From Diphasiastrum complanatum (Eukaryota; Streptophyta; Lycopodiopsida; Lycopodiales; Lycopodiaceae), in contig CM055092.1 of NCBI GenBank assembly GCA_029204225.1, forward strand, positions 88,197,666 through 88,261,665: a DNA stretch of 64,000 nt, written 5' to 3'. The position numbers and the translations under genes are program-made. Under the pieces are notes generated by a model. It made no database searches. It saw only the letters and a program-made list of their open reading frames with translations, and was not told where the DNA came from. Positions 41,731 to 53,155 of the stretch are shown in pieces; position 1 is the stretch's first letter; every line of letters starts with the position of its first letter.

Positions 41731-42130
41731 ATAGCTTTTGAGTTCATGTCTGCAAAAATGCACGGAAAGGACCAACATGTCTTTGTATCTACAGAAATAC
41801 AAAGGAACTGATCACAGGCAGAAACCGCCCCAAACAATAACCGCCCACATAACGGTGTCAACGAAGGCCAAGACCCAAAGGTCAAACGAACAAAGACTCG
41901 AAGGCGAAGACCCGAAGTTCGAAGACCGAAGGACCTCGAAAGGGAAGCCGAAGGCCGAAGGAAGGCACAAAGCCACGAAACTCGAAACACTCGAAGTCTG
42001 AAAAACGATGGATGGTGGCCGATATCCTCACAAAGCCTTTAGAAAGGCAATCTTTGAAAGGCAAAGAGCGACCTCAGAAATCAGAAAAATACCCGCTTTG
42101 AGAGGGAGCTGAAAGAATTTAAAGTTTCTA
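41590..42130 (+). repeat. Duplicated copia 3' end (RNase H tail plus purine tract)
   Basis: ATGGTAGCTGACATCTTTAC... at 41596 and ATGGTGGCCGATATCCTCAC... at 42010 both encode MVADI(F/L)TKPL, and both lead to CTTTGAGAGGGAGCTGAAA within about 110 bp. Between them lies a stretch rich in GAAGG and CGAAG (41860-42000). The copies may be ends of two related elements that recombined. Confidence 0.75.
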
Positions 42131-42225
42131 ACCATCAAAGCTTTTGTATTTTCGCTTATGTTTTTTGGATTGTTGCAATTTTGGACTAAATTTTGCACAG
42201 TCTACATATTTGAACTGTTTTTCAC

Positions 42226-42740
42226 ACAGTTCGCACTTTTTGCATTTTTCAAAAAATCGGCACATGGCCGAAATATGACTTGGAACATATTTCAAAGGAC
42301 CTTTCGATTTTTCAAAAATTTTGGAATATGCGACACTTCATCTAAAATGACTTAGAGCAAGTTTTTGTTGACCTTTGCATTCTTTGCATTTTTTTCGAAG
42401 GGTAGAAGTCCGAACCGCACCGCAGAGTCAAGGGATGCAGTTCACACATGATCTTAGTCAACGATTGTGGTTCACATATGGTCTCTCCTCTAGAAGAGAT
42501 GAACTGCCCAAGCACCGCACCAACTCCCAGTGCGATAGCTTGCCAAGCCCTCACGCTTTGAACAATGTTCATGATCGTAGAGGCACTGCAAGGAAACAAT
42601 TGAATGACGGATTGTACAAACTACTATGACGAGCACCTAGAAGCTGTTGGGATTAAGTCTAAAGCTATTCTTTTAATTCTGAAGCTTAAACTAATCATCT
42701 CTCTTTTTCCTCTATATATAGGATCAATGATAGTGATGAA
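42226..42740 (+). repeat. Left arm of a 0.5-kb inverted repeat (copia 3' end and LTR start)
   Basis: This matches 46752-47310 in inverse orientation with moderate divergence: CACATGGCCGAAATATGACTTGGA, TCATCTAAAATGACTTAGAGCAAG and the LTR start TGTTGGGATTAAGTC at 42645. A TATA-like CTCTATATATAGG lies about 70 bp into the LTR. These are untranslated 3' ends of two copia elements facing each other. Confidence 0.82.
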
Positions 42741-43320
42741 GAGGTTGCATATTTTATAGAAATACAAAGGTTATTTGACACTTCATAGAAATACAGGTGA
42801 TTGTCAAACAATCTGTAGAAATATAAGGGAATCACTAACATGTGTCTATTCGACAAAATATCGATTGGATATGGAGGAAATATCGAATATAATTGTTGAA
42901 GCCAACTATTGAAGACAATTACCAAAGGGAATTCAAACTATCGACCATTTCGATTTGAACATCTTTTGACCATGAGTGATTTTCATCCTTATCTTTCACG
43001 ATCGAACAGAATCTCTAACATAATCAAATTTTACCAGATAGCGATTGTCAACAACTGAATGGAGTGTCTTAATCCACCTTGTAAATGGATCAGTTAAGCA
43101 TTCTTTAAGTTGTACAACTACCATGTATATATATTCGAAAACACATTGCTAATCGACTAATCAATGAATCATCTGACGACTCTGTGAACTAATGCAAAAT
43201 AGAGCGCTCTCTATTCAATCCTCTCTCTAACCACCATTGTTTGAGAAAGATCGCGCATTTGCAAGCATTTAGACATGTACACTCTTTCAAACTAATAATA
43301 TTCATTTCAATACACATTGT
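42645..43320 (+). repeat. Probable copia LTR
   Basis: Begins TGTTGGGATTAAG and has a TATA-like box. It probably ends in the region CATTTCAATACACA (about 43310-43325). The start is supported by the inverted copy at 46852 (TGTTAGGATTAAG on the minus strand); the end is inferred. Confidence 0.5.
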
Positions 43321-44001
43321 TGTGTCATATCGCTTGCATAGTTTTTGTTTCATCTAAGTCGAATCTTTTGCATACAAAAAATTTGTAGATTGATTTAATT
43401 TATGACTACTAGTGTATGTTGATTTTAATGCTCTTAATCCAATCTTTTTTTTCACAGTTTTGCAATTGAATGTATTCGTGTGTGTCTATGGAATCGATTG
43501 GTTTGATACTCACAACTTTGAAGCCTGGATCAAGTAGAGCTACCATCGAATTATCGAAAGCAGCTTGAATACGATAGACATAATTCATACACCGAGGAGT
43601 CAACCAATTCCCAACATGGTATAAAGGCAATAATCTGATATAAGAGCATACAATATCAGAACATTTCTTGTTACAATACAAAGTAAGCATCCACTAAATT
43701 GTCTAGAATTCATACAATCTGTCTGGTATAATGGTAGACAAGCTCGATGGATCGAATTACTATTGTGAACATTGAAGATGAAAGTCGTGCTAATGGCCAA
43801 ATAACTTTGGGAGATAGTTGTAAGTGTCAACTTACTTTACTCATTCTATATCATGTTTGAGCAATTTCATGTGAATGTGTGCAAATTGTCAAGATATGAT
43901 GAAACTACTCACATTCTTCTTCATTATTTTGGTTTTGAGGATGGAGTCGTGTTCTTGGCTGGTTTTCATGATGGAAATGAAGCTAAGGGAGGCTCTTTAT
44001 G
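43321..44001. other. Spacer without supported gene
   Basis: AT-rich. Small ORFs on the minus strand (43409-43690, 43600-43830) lack motifs. A tRNA-like string at 43722 was rejected. Confidence 0.5.
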
Positions 44002-44665
44002 TCACTCATTCATGCACAAGTTCTCAAGTGTTGAGGATATCTTGTGGCAAGAAAATGGAGGCTCTTGCTTCTCTCCTTGATCTCTTTTCTTTGAGTTGTA
44101 GAAGATAGTCCTCCTCTTGCTTGGAGTCTCTTTTGCCACCAAGACTTCTTGCAAGCCCTCCATACTTGGCAATGTCTTTTTGAATAGCAAAACTTGCACC
44201 AAGTTAGCATATTCATCCAATAAGCCATTAAGAACTACTTGCACAAGCTCAACATCCTTAATGCTCTCTCCAATACATGATAATTCATCATTCAAAGCTT
44301 TAACTTTCAAAACAAAAGCATGAGCTCGTTCATTCTTCTTTTGAAGACATTGAAAGATTGTCCCTAGAATCCTTGATGTAGACTTGGACTCATGAACCTT
44401 CTTCAAGGTTTCCCAAGCCTCACTAGATGTAGTGCACTTACCAACTTCCTTGAGAAGTTCATTAGTCACATTCATCTTGATAGCATGAAGAGATTTCTTT
44501 GTCCTCCTATCATCTCAATTGTTTTTGAGGTCTCTCCACACCTACAACAATGTCCATCAACTCATTCATCTCAAGTAGAGACTCCTTTATCACCTTCCAA
44601 GTTGAAAAGTTGCTTGAGGTAAGCCTATCATTGCTCTTTAACATGAAGCCTCCATTTCTAGCCAT
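44002..44665 (-). pseudogene. gag: copia gag fragment, same family as the first element
   Basis: The ATG at 44665 opens MARNGGFMLKSNDRLTSSNF. After two frame breaks near 44500 the frame continues from 44475 with MNVTNELLKEVGKCTTSSEA, then LVQVVLNGLLDEYANLVQVL and LPSMEGLQEVLVAKE. This middle segment is the part deleted in the element at 61569. The frame ends at 44002 without zinc knuckle or protease. It belongs with the primer-binding site and LTR at 45247-45260 upstream on the minus strand. Confidence 0.87.
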
Positions 44666-45246
44666 GTTGCAATGATTGATTCAAATCTTCAAACCTATTC
44701 CAATGCACTTAGCACTCTCTTGATCCTCAACAAATGATATCAAGAAGAAATCACAAAGATATGGAACCTATCTATCCTCTCTTTCTCTCCAAAAAAGACT
44801 AGCAAATCTAGCACATAGAATTGATTGGCTATTGATCACACTTGCTCAAACTACAATAGAATGAATTTTCGAGATCAACCAAACTTGAAACACACTCTTG
44901 AAAAAGATCAGATCCGTTATCACAAGAGATACTATCCAACTTTTATTATTTTTATCAAAACACATACTATTAAAAAAAAACCACAAGCTATATGCATAAG
45001 CTATAATCTTGATACAAATTCTAATAGAATGCTACTTTTACAACCATGTGAAATTTTTTTCTCCAACTTCCAATAAGTAGAATAAAAAATTGGTCCGCTT
45101 CGTGATGTGACCTAAAATGAGTTTAGGATCACAAAGATCCACTTCCTATAGCTTGAGATAGTAACCACTATAACCCCCTCTAGAGTTGATGGCACCCTTA
45201 AATACTCCACTAGATTTGACAAATCCTCCAAATTTAGCATGCAACA
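44666..45246 (-). other. Leader of the minus-strand copia fragment
   Basis: No ORF with motifs. It runs from the primer-binding site to the gag start, as in the first element, but is shorter. Confidence 0.55.
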
Positions 45247-45440
45247 AGCTCTGATACCATGTGAAAAAATCAGATCCATACCATGCTTAATGGATCAATT
45301 AAATCTAGAGGTAAATTTGGTTGCACATCTAGTTTATTAACAATGTAGAAAATCATGAATTTAACATGCTAGAACATGGAAATACATAAGAAATGCTGAT
45401 AATTTTTAGAATCTAAAATCTCGAAAGCGAGTGCTTGGAT
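45106..45440 (-). repeat. Left arm of head-to-head copia LTR palindrome
   Basis: This is the reverse complement of 46055-46408 over about 330 bp. It contains the primer-binding site (45247-45259, TGGTATCAGAGC on the minus strand) and the LTR end TTTTCACA at 45260, the same terminal sequence as the first element's LTR. Confidence 0.88.
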
Positions 45441-46054
45441 AGAGTCGATCTGTGTAGTTGTTGCTAATGCTCCATAAAATACTACGATCAACCATCTTCT
45501 GGACAACATACTGACACTGCAGATCTGATTTATGAACAATAGATAATGTTTAATAACAACGGAAGTAAATCTATTGTGTGCAAGCATCAAAATCATTCAT
45601 AGATTGAACACCATAGGCAGAATGTCGCAACTCTATATTTCAAAAATAAGTTTACAACAACAATTTTAGCGATGTTTGTTTTCCATATCAGTGCGTCGAT
45701 GCAAGAGAGGTATTCTTTCTTATGAGGAACTAGCTACTGCTAATTCTATATCTGTTTGTGTGACAATATGTGTCTACTGTGAAGGATTTCAGATCATTCA
45801 AGATCCAATCCATGTCCCTAATCTTTGGTTACAATAAGGAGCAAACCAACAATCCTACCAATGTAGAAAAATCAGCATCTACATACAAAATGAGATGCAA
45901 ACTATAAGAGACAATGATCAAACATGAAATATGTTTGTTGTCCGTACAATTACAATATCCTATTGTAATTCACATGTGTGAAACCAAAAATAATAATAAA
46001 TGATCATTTTACACATAGAACTGCAAGATAACTAGATGTGCAACCAAATTTACC
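45441..46054. repeat. Centre between the palindrome arms
   Basis: About 0.6 kb, too short for two full LTRs of 654 bp. It contains a partial direct copy of LTR sequence at about 46031-46065 (CTAGATGTGCAACCAAATTT). No ORF. Probably the fused remains of two LTRs. Confidence 0.5.
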
Positions 46055-46408
46055 TCTAGATTTAATTTACCTCTATTCGAGCGCTCACTTTCAAAAGTTT
46101 AGATTCTAAAAATTATCAGCATTTCTTATGTATTTCCATGTTCTAGCATGTTAAATTCATGATTTTCTAATTGTTAATAAACTAGATGTGCAGCCAAATT
46201 TACCTCTAGATTTAATTGATCCATTAAGCATGTTTTGGATCTGATATTTTCACATGGTATCAGAGCTTGTTGCATGCTAAATTTGGAGGATTTGTCAAAT
46301 CTAATGGAGTATTTAAGGGTGCCATCAACTCTAGAGGAGGTTATAGTGGTTACTATCTCAAGTTGTAGGAAGTGGATCTTTGTGATCCTAAACTCATTTT
46401 AGGTCACA
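46055..46408 (+). repeat. Right arm of head-to-head copia LTR palindrome
   Basis: Reads in mirror image to the left arm: LTR ending TTTTCACA at 46254, primer-binding site TGGTATCAGAGCTTG at 46255-46269, then 140 bp of leader to 46408. No gag follows, so this second element is cut off just after its leader. Confidence 0.88.
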
Positions 46409-46751
46409 TGTGTCTCTCCACGAGTTATATCCTTTTATAGAGTGTCCAAAACCTATTTGGCCACTTGGCTTTCCCTCCAAAATGTAAACCCTACTATTTT
46501 TGGGTCTAGATTCAATGTACCCAAAGTTCAAATTTGAATCTCTCTCAAACTCGACTACCAACTTTCCCACACTTTCAAAAAGTGTTTATAGAATGTATTT
46601 TAAAAATATAACTTCAAAAATTTTATCTCTAAGTCTAAAATGAGTTTTGGCCTCTTATTGACAATTTACCAAAATATGACTAAACTAGACTATACTAGTT
46701 GAAATCTCTCACATTTGCTACTTCATGACTAACACTCATCAACCCAAATCA
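46409..46751. other. Spacer between two copia fragments
   Basis: AT-rich, no ORF. It includes CTCATTTTAGG-like strings shared with the leader, but no coding motif. Confidence 0.45.
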
Positions 46752-47310
46752 ACCTTCATCACTCTCATTGATCCTATATATATAGAGGAACATGAGAGAT
46801 GATTAGTTTAAGCTACATGATTTGAAGAACAACTTTAGACTTAATCCTAACAGCTTCTGGATGCACATCATAGTAGATCGTGCAACCCGTCGTTGTCCAT
46901 CCATGTGCTGGGATCATGAAGATGCTTCGCCATTGCAGCCGCCTGATAACCGCAATCGTTTTCTTGTGGTGCCTCTACAACCGTGAACATCGTTCCGAGG
47001 ATGAGGGCTTGGCAAGCTACCGCAAATAGACCACAACGGGCATTGGTGTAGTGCTCGGGCGGTTCATCTCCTTTTGCATGTGAATTGCATTCGTTGGCTG
47101 AGACCGTATGTGAACCACATTTTTTGACTTTGTGGTGTGGTGTGGTTCGGTATTCTGCCCTTCGAAAAAAATGCGAATAATGCAAAGGTCAATGAAAACT
47201 TGCTCTAAGTCATTTTAGACGAAGTGTCGCATATTCTAGAATTTGAGAAAAACCTAAAGGTCCTTTGAAATATGTTCCAAGTCATATTTCGGCCATGTGT
47301 CGATTTTTTG
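46752..47310 (-). repeat. Right arm of the 0.5-kb inverted repeat (copia 3' end and LTR start)
   Basis: Inverse copy of 42226-42740. On the minus strand the LTR begins TGTTAGGATTAAG at 46852 and a TATA-like CCTCTATATATATAGG follows about 70 bp later. Upstream on the same strand is the RNase H end of the copia element at 47390-49990. Confidence 0.82.
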
Positions 47311-47389
47311 GGAAATGCGAAAAGTGCAAACCATGTGATAAATAGTTCAAATATGCAGACTGTGCAAAATTTAGTTTATTGTTTAAGCC

Positions 47390-48620
47390 ATGTCAGGTCA
47401 TTAGCCATCTTGGCTGCAACAACATACTCTGTCTCACAAGAAGATTGGGCAATTATTGTCTACTTCTTGCTGACCCAAATAACAGCTGCATCTACTGCGA
47501 TGGTACAGCCTCCCAAAATGCTCTTAGAGTCATCTCTCATAGGTGCCTAGCTAGCATCACTGTAGGACTTCACATGAAATCCTGCATCACGAGAAAAACA
47601 AAGACCATAGTCTTTTGTCTGCTGCAGGTATTACAAGATTCTCTTGGCAATTTTCTAGTGTGTAGGTCCTAGATTAATGTTGAATTGGCTCAATCTGAAC
47701 ACTACGTAAGCAATGTCCCTGGCCATGTATTGTCTGCCAAGTAAATCAATGAACCAATAAGCCTTTTGTAAGACTTTTGTGGCATTGCTTCCTGCTCTGC
47801 ATCGTCTCTGCTGGGATAGTCTTTGTTGGTTAGTACTATGTCAGGTACCATTGGAGTGTTCACTTCCTTGCAATTTGCCATTTGAAAATTATCAATGATT
47901 TTTTGAATGTATCTTGACTGGTGTAGATACAATATTTCACCCTCAAGATCTCTGTCAATCTGCAAGCCCAAGTAGCATTTTGCTTCAGCTAGGTCTAATA
48001 TTTCAAAATGCTTTGAAATATTTTCTTTCACCTATGTAATCAGTGTGTCACTCTTTGACAAAATCAGTGTGTCATCAACGTAGACACCAAGAATAATAAT
48101 TTCACCATCTATGACTTTCACATAGACATTGTAGTCAACCATTAAAGGCTGGAAGCCTAAGGATATGAGTGCATGATCCTTCTTCTTGTACCACTGCCTA
48201 GTAGACTATTTTAATTCATAGATGCTCTTGTGCATCTTCTAGTCAGTGTCCGCAAATGACTTATAGGTAAAACCTGGTGGCTGTTCCATGTAGACTTCTT
48301 CGTTGAGACCTCCATGTAGGAATGTTGTCTTTTCATCTACAATATGGATCTTCATATTATAGGCTGCTGCATATGCGAACAATATGCATATAGAGGTATG
48401 CTTGACTACAGAAAAAAACATTTCGGTGTAGTCAACACCATACTTCTACGCAAAATCTTTCGCGACTAGCCTGGCTTTGTATCTTGATACATTGCCATCT
48501 GGTCCATATTTACACTTGTAGATCCACTTACATTTGACAGTCTTCATGTTTGCTAATACTGGTGGTACTGGTCCGAGAGTCCAGACTTTGTTCTGTTTCA
48601 TGGAGTTCATTTCGTTGTCC
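47390..48620 (-). pseudogene. copia reverse transcriptase and RNase H, minus strand
   Basis: Broken frames give, in order, KCKWIYKCKYGPDGNVSRYK (about 48540), GVDYTEMFF, FLHGGLNEEVYMEQPPG (48320), VYVDDTLILSKSDTL (about 48080) and HFEILDLAEAKCYLGLQIDR (48000). RNase H follows: LIGSLIYLADN (47740), then SQSSCETEYVVAAKMANDL at about 47440. YVDD is intact, but at least six stops occur. It is the same subfamily as the deleted copy at 41017-41730 (shared KMAN motif). Confidence 0.88.
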
Positions 48621-48627
48621 ATGGCCT

Positions 48628-49108
48628 TTATCCATTTGTCCTTTTTTGAACATTCAACAGCTTCCTAATAGGTTTGTGGTTCACCTCCGAATCCACAAAA
48701 CTCTTCATGAGTAGAAGCTGAACTGTCAGGTATATACCTGACAGGCTGTCTTTTCTCCCTTGTAGATCTCCTTGGAGATGGTACAGGATCAACGAGTGCT
48801 TTACCTTTGTCCATCCTATTGACAGCAACCATTGTGCGTTGTAGGTGTTTTGGGTACAGGCTGCATGTCTTGCTGCTCGTCATTGAACTGTCACTCAGTT
48901 CATTCACAGTTTGAACATCCTGATCTGGATGTTCAGGGTCTGCTCCCTCTGTTAGAGTGGGCAGTTCTTAATACTGCTTGTTGAGAATCTAGTAGTTGAC
49001 TGGATCGTCATTAGCCATCGTTCTTCCTTCGTCAAACCTGACGTCTCTCACAGTCTTTATTTCGTTCCTCTCCAACATGTAGATCCTATAGTATGATGAA
49101 TGTACATC
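48628..49108 (-). pseudogene. copia linker between integrase and reverse transcriptase
   Basis: Contains the usual basic motif of the linker (SPRRSTREKRQPVRYIPDS, about 48770-48720) in two overlapping frames. There is no catalytic domain, and stops interrupt it. Confidence 0.7.
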
Positions 49109-49988
49109 CTAGCCTACTAGGAATTCTTGCTCCACCTTCTCATCCAGCTTCTTTCTCTTCTTGTATGGAATGTGTGCATATGCTACACATCCAAAGATAC
49201 GTACATGAGCCAAATTTGACTTATTGCCCCACCACACCTCATGTGGAGTAGTGTGAGGAACGTATGGTTTGCCTATCCCGTTCTGCAAGTAGGCGGCCGT
49301 AGCTACTGCTTCAGCCCATAAAGATCTTGATGCCTTTGAGTAGGCCTTCATGCATCTTGTTGCTTCCATGAGAGTCATGTTCTTCTTCTCAGCAACACTA
49401 TTGTGTTGTAATGTGTATGCTGCAGTCTTCTTGTGAAGGATGTCGTGGCTGCTACAAAAATCAACAAAATGGTTGGAGATATATTCTTCGCCTTTGTCAG
49501 TTCGTATCTGCTTGACTTTCTTTTCTACCCTATTCTTAGCCCAATTTACATATTTTGTAAATTTATCAAGAGCTTCTGATTTGTTGTGGATGAAGTAGAT
49601 GACAACAAACTTAATGAAATCATCATGAATGTGATATAGTATCTTGAGCCTCCTATAGAAACCACGTTGAAAGGTCTTTGTGGCACGCATCGCAGGATGT
49701 TTGACCGGTTGCATCTTTGATGCTAACACTTGTGAATACGCTGTGTTGGTTGGCTTTATACAGGGCCAACGTGTTCATATGACATAGTCTCCTATGCCAT
49801 AGAACGTCCATGGGCTCATAGATTTGATGAGCTTGTTCTGTAGGTAGGCGTACCTTCAGATGATACAGGTTGCCTTTCCATCTGCCTTGCGTGATGAGGG
49901 TATTGATGCTGGCATCACCCATGTTGCATGCTTCATCCGTGAATGTCACACACATGCTTGCATCTGCTATCCTTGCAATAGATATCAA
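49109..49988 (-). pseudogene. copia pre-integrase and integrase
   Basis: The pre-integrase part (GRWKGNLYHLKVRLPTEQ, LWHRRLCHMNTLALYK, TSCDACH) at 49988-49653 has the HHCC residues in order. The core follows in another frame: VVIYFIHNKSEALDKF, QIRTDKGEEYIS with the second Asp, QHNSVAEKKN with the Glu, and the C-terminal VRIFGCVAYAHIP. The first Asp (HSDLxGP) is lost at a deletion near 49690. The element is cut at about 49990: no gag, protease or 5' LTR follows on this strand. Confidence 0.88.
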
Positions 49989-49990
49989 AA

Positions 49991-51160
49991 ACTTGATTTC
50001 TTCAGATTTGTTGAAAATTAACCTTCGTTGGCTTTTGGATCAGGTATGGATCTGGCTCTGTTCCAAGGGAAAAAAATTCTTTCTTATAGATCAAAAAGTT
50101 ATGGCTGTCTGGTTCAAAAGCACTTTTTTGATGACATATAAGTCATCTCTGGTAACTAATGTTCGTAGGCTTCATCGCTGATGTAAAAAGACATTTTGAA
50201 GACATTGGGATGGTCTACGAAGATTACTTCTATGAGAATTTGATAGATCTTCTAATTTTAGTGATTTTTAGGCACTCAGATCCAATTTTTTGCTCATTGG
50301 AATCAAACTAACCTTTGTAGGCTCTTATGTGTCCTTGTCTCATTGAGATGGAAACTCAGAATTCTCTACAAAGGTTTTTGGCCACTGGAACTAAAAATTT
50401 GGGTGTTTGCTAGGTGTCTAATTTTCTCGTCTTTTATAACTTGGAAACATTCGCAAGAGCACTTATACTGGGAACCAACCTTTGCAAGCTTCTATGTGTC
50501 CTTGTCTCAGATGGAACTTCATAGAGCTCTGCGAAGGTCCTTATGAAGATCTAGATTTTTTTTAATTTTCAAGAGAATTTTAAAATTTTTATGGTTTTTT
50601 TGAGATTTTCCAAGATCTGATTGGTAGGGACCTTCGCAGGCTTCTATGTAGGTCTAGGATAGTACTCTGGAGCTACTAGCAATCGTGTAAAGGTTGGTTT
50701 CCACTAGATTTTGAATAAATAAAATCCAATTGAATTTTTGTCTCTTTTCCCTCCAAAAATAGATTTGAACTATTTTTGTGGTTGTTTTAGTTTTGTGAAT
50801 GGATGCCAAGCCCTTAGAGATTGTTTTGGGTCTCCACTACCCTCTCACACCTCCTCCGCTAGCTGAGAATAGTCCAAGCACAAGAAATCACACAAAACAA
50901 GCTAAATCTATCCAAAAACCATCTAAAAACACTCTAAAAAAGCAAAACACAACTAAAAGTGCAACTAAACTAGTTAGTGAAACTTATCCCCGACAACAGC
51001 ACCACTGTAGGGTGTGTAGATTGGTTGGTGAGCAGCCCTTCCACCTGTCAAAGAGGGTTAGAACACTAGATAGGTACCTAACTATGTCAAGTTGCTAGGT
51101 TTAGATGCTTTTCACTCTTTTTTCTAACACTACTCCTTCCTACATTAACCACACACACAT
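49991..51160. other. Spacer with degenerate repeats
   Basis: No gene. Variants of ACCTTTGTAGGCTCTTATGTGTCCTTGTCTCA recur at about 50311, 50476 and 50628, followed each time by a diverged CTACAAAGG or CTGCGAAGG string. The spacing suggests an old tandem repeat of about 160 bp. A string GGTGAGCAGCCCTTCCACC at 51029 faintly resembles the start of the dispersed repeat at 11841. Confidence 0.45.
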
Positions 51161-51164
51161 GATT

Positions 51165-51245
51165 TTGAGTGAAAGAGAGAGAGATAGATAGATAGATAGA
51201 AGTCGAAAGTAGAGAAAGATGGAGAGAAAGAGAGTGAGAGGGGAG
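51165..51245. repeat. Short GA/GATA-rich simple sequence
   Basis: GAGAGAGAGATAGATAGATAGATAG followed by interrupted GA-rich sequence. Confidence 0.85.
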
Positions 51246-51419
51246 GTTAGCTCATTTGCTCATTGTGCATGCTAATGGAGAAACGTTAACTAATGAAACA
51301 AAAAATATGGTATCTAGATAGCAAAGACACAAGCACACAAAAGCATTACCAAGTATTGAATAGCAAATGAGGATGGTTTTTTTTCAAAATGGTAGAGATT
51401 CCTCCTTCTCATTAAGCAT

Positions 51420-51690
51420 CAAAATGAGTTACAAATGGTGCCTTTTTATTTTTGGGGTGGCCCTTGCCCCTTGCTTCCTATTGGCTACTTGCAAAAGATG
51501 GGATTGTAATCCACACCATCCACAAGAAACACAAATGAATCTATGGTGTAGGAAGAAACACACTCCACCTACTACCATTTGACTTTTGAATAATCTCAAA
51601 AAACTTGGTAACTTAACTAAAGCTTAACTTTGGCCTTCTAATATTATTTCTAATTACATGGCCCGAAGTCAAGTTTATGTCCATAACAAT
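51420..51690. repeat. LTR-like dispersed repeat, copy 2
   Basis: Shares GAGTTACAAATGGTGCCTTTTTAT, GGCCCTTGCCCC, CCTATTGGCTAC and CCACCTACTACCATTTGAC (in parts) with 52190-52560, and more weakly with 22262-22620. A GTATCAGGGC string at 51713 might be a diverged primer-binding site. Confidence 0.6.
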
Positions 51691-51785
51691 TTGCCCTAAA
51701 CACAAAATCGTATCAGGGCTATTGTGTCGTCAATGTAGCATAGGGTCAGAATGTTGGGAGTGTCAACCTCGCCTTCACCTGCATA

Positions 51786-52167
<382 letters not shown>

Positions 52168-52189
52168 TGGATATCCCAAGAGAGTTTTC

Positions 52190-52560
52190 TCCTTTGATTG
52201 AGAATGTCAAATGAGTACAAATGGTGTCCTTTTATTTTTGGGGAGGCCCTTGCTCCATTCATCCTATTGGCTACTTGAAGTGGCATGGATTGCAATCCTA
52301 GCCCTTCCAAAGAAACACAAAAGATTTAATGGTGTACAAAGAAACACACCCCACCTACCACCATTTGACTTTGACTCAACCTTGTAACTTAGACTTTGGG
52401 CCTTTAACTTATTTTAATTTATTTGCACCTAAGGCCCAAGTCACTAGAAAACAGCTTAAACTATTTAATTACTTGTGCTCATTGGGTTGGGCTTATACAC
52501 GCAGGAAGTCAATGCATCACACTTATTGCTCTACTGTATTGTAGCGGGGCCCACTTGGTA
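52190..52560. repeat. LTR-like dispersed repeat, copy 3
   Basis: Matches 51420-51690 in the same orientation and extends to GTGCTCATTGGGTTGGGCTTATACACGCAGG, which is also found near 22508-22540 (copy 1). No ORF. Confidence 0.6.
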
Positions 52561-52739
52561 AGGCTTGGTCCACATTAGGTTTAGTGCTGGGACCCACTAA
52601 TTTATTATTGTACAGAAAATACCCACAACAGGGTCCTCGGCCCAAAGTAGTGCAGGTCCCTCGACACTATGCCTGCTTTTGTCGTGGAGGAGCATTGTTG
52701 TCGGTTCGTTTATTGTTGGGATATGGATGCTTCACTCAA

Positions 52740-53150
52740 GACAGAAGAAAAGTTAATCTATATCATCTGAAGATATGCCTACCTGCAGATCAGGTGCATT
52801 AGACTCATGATGTTTTGCCAGACACTCTGTGGCACATGAGACTATGCCACATGAACTCAATGGCACTTTACCAAGCAAGCCATCATGGAGTGAAAATAGG
52901 GTCAGCATCCTGAATGCAACCAGTTTGACCACCTGTGATGCATGTTTGAAGGGTAAGATGTCATGCACTCCATTTGTCAAAGACTCCTATAGAACGACCA
53001 AGATTTTTGAGTTAGTGCATTCTGACCTCTATGGGCCTTTCAATGTGATTTCAGTAGGAGGCTCAAAGTATTACACAGCCTTCATTGATGATTATAGTAA
53101 ATTGGCCAGAGTGTACTTTATTCAGAATAAATCTGAGGCACTTCAACAAC
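52740..53150 (+). pseudogene. copia pre-integrase and integrase start (fragment A)
   Basis: RKVNLYHLKICLPADQ, then TLWHMRLCHMNSMALYQ and TTCDACLKGKMSC give the zinc domain, followed by ELVHSDLYGPFNV with the first catalytic Asp and FIDDYSKLARVYFIQNKSEA. Stops and a frame change occur near 52800 and 52830. It is the same subfamily as the minus-strand copy at 49109-49988. At about 53148 it is joined to a different copia. Confidence 0.87.
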
Positions 53151-53155
53151 AGCGA

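Noticed and set aside
43720-43760. tRNA-like string CTGGTATAATGGTAGACAAGC
   Set aside because: It resembles an A box, but the only B-box-like string is about 25 bases away, too close, and no acceptor stem pairs.
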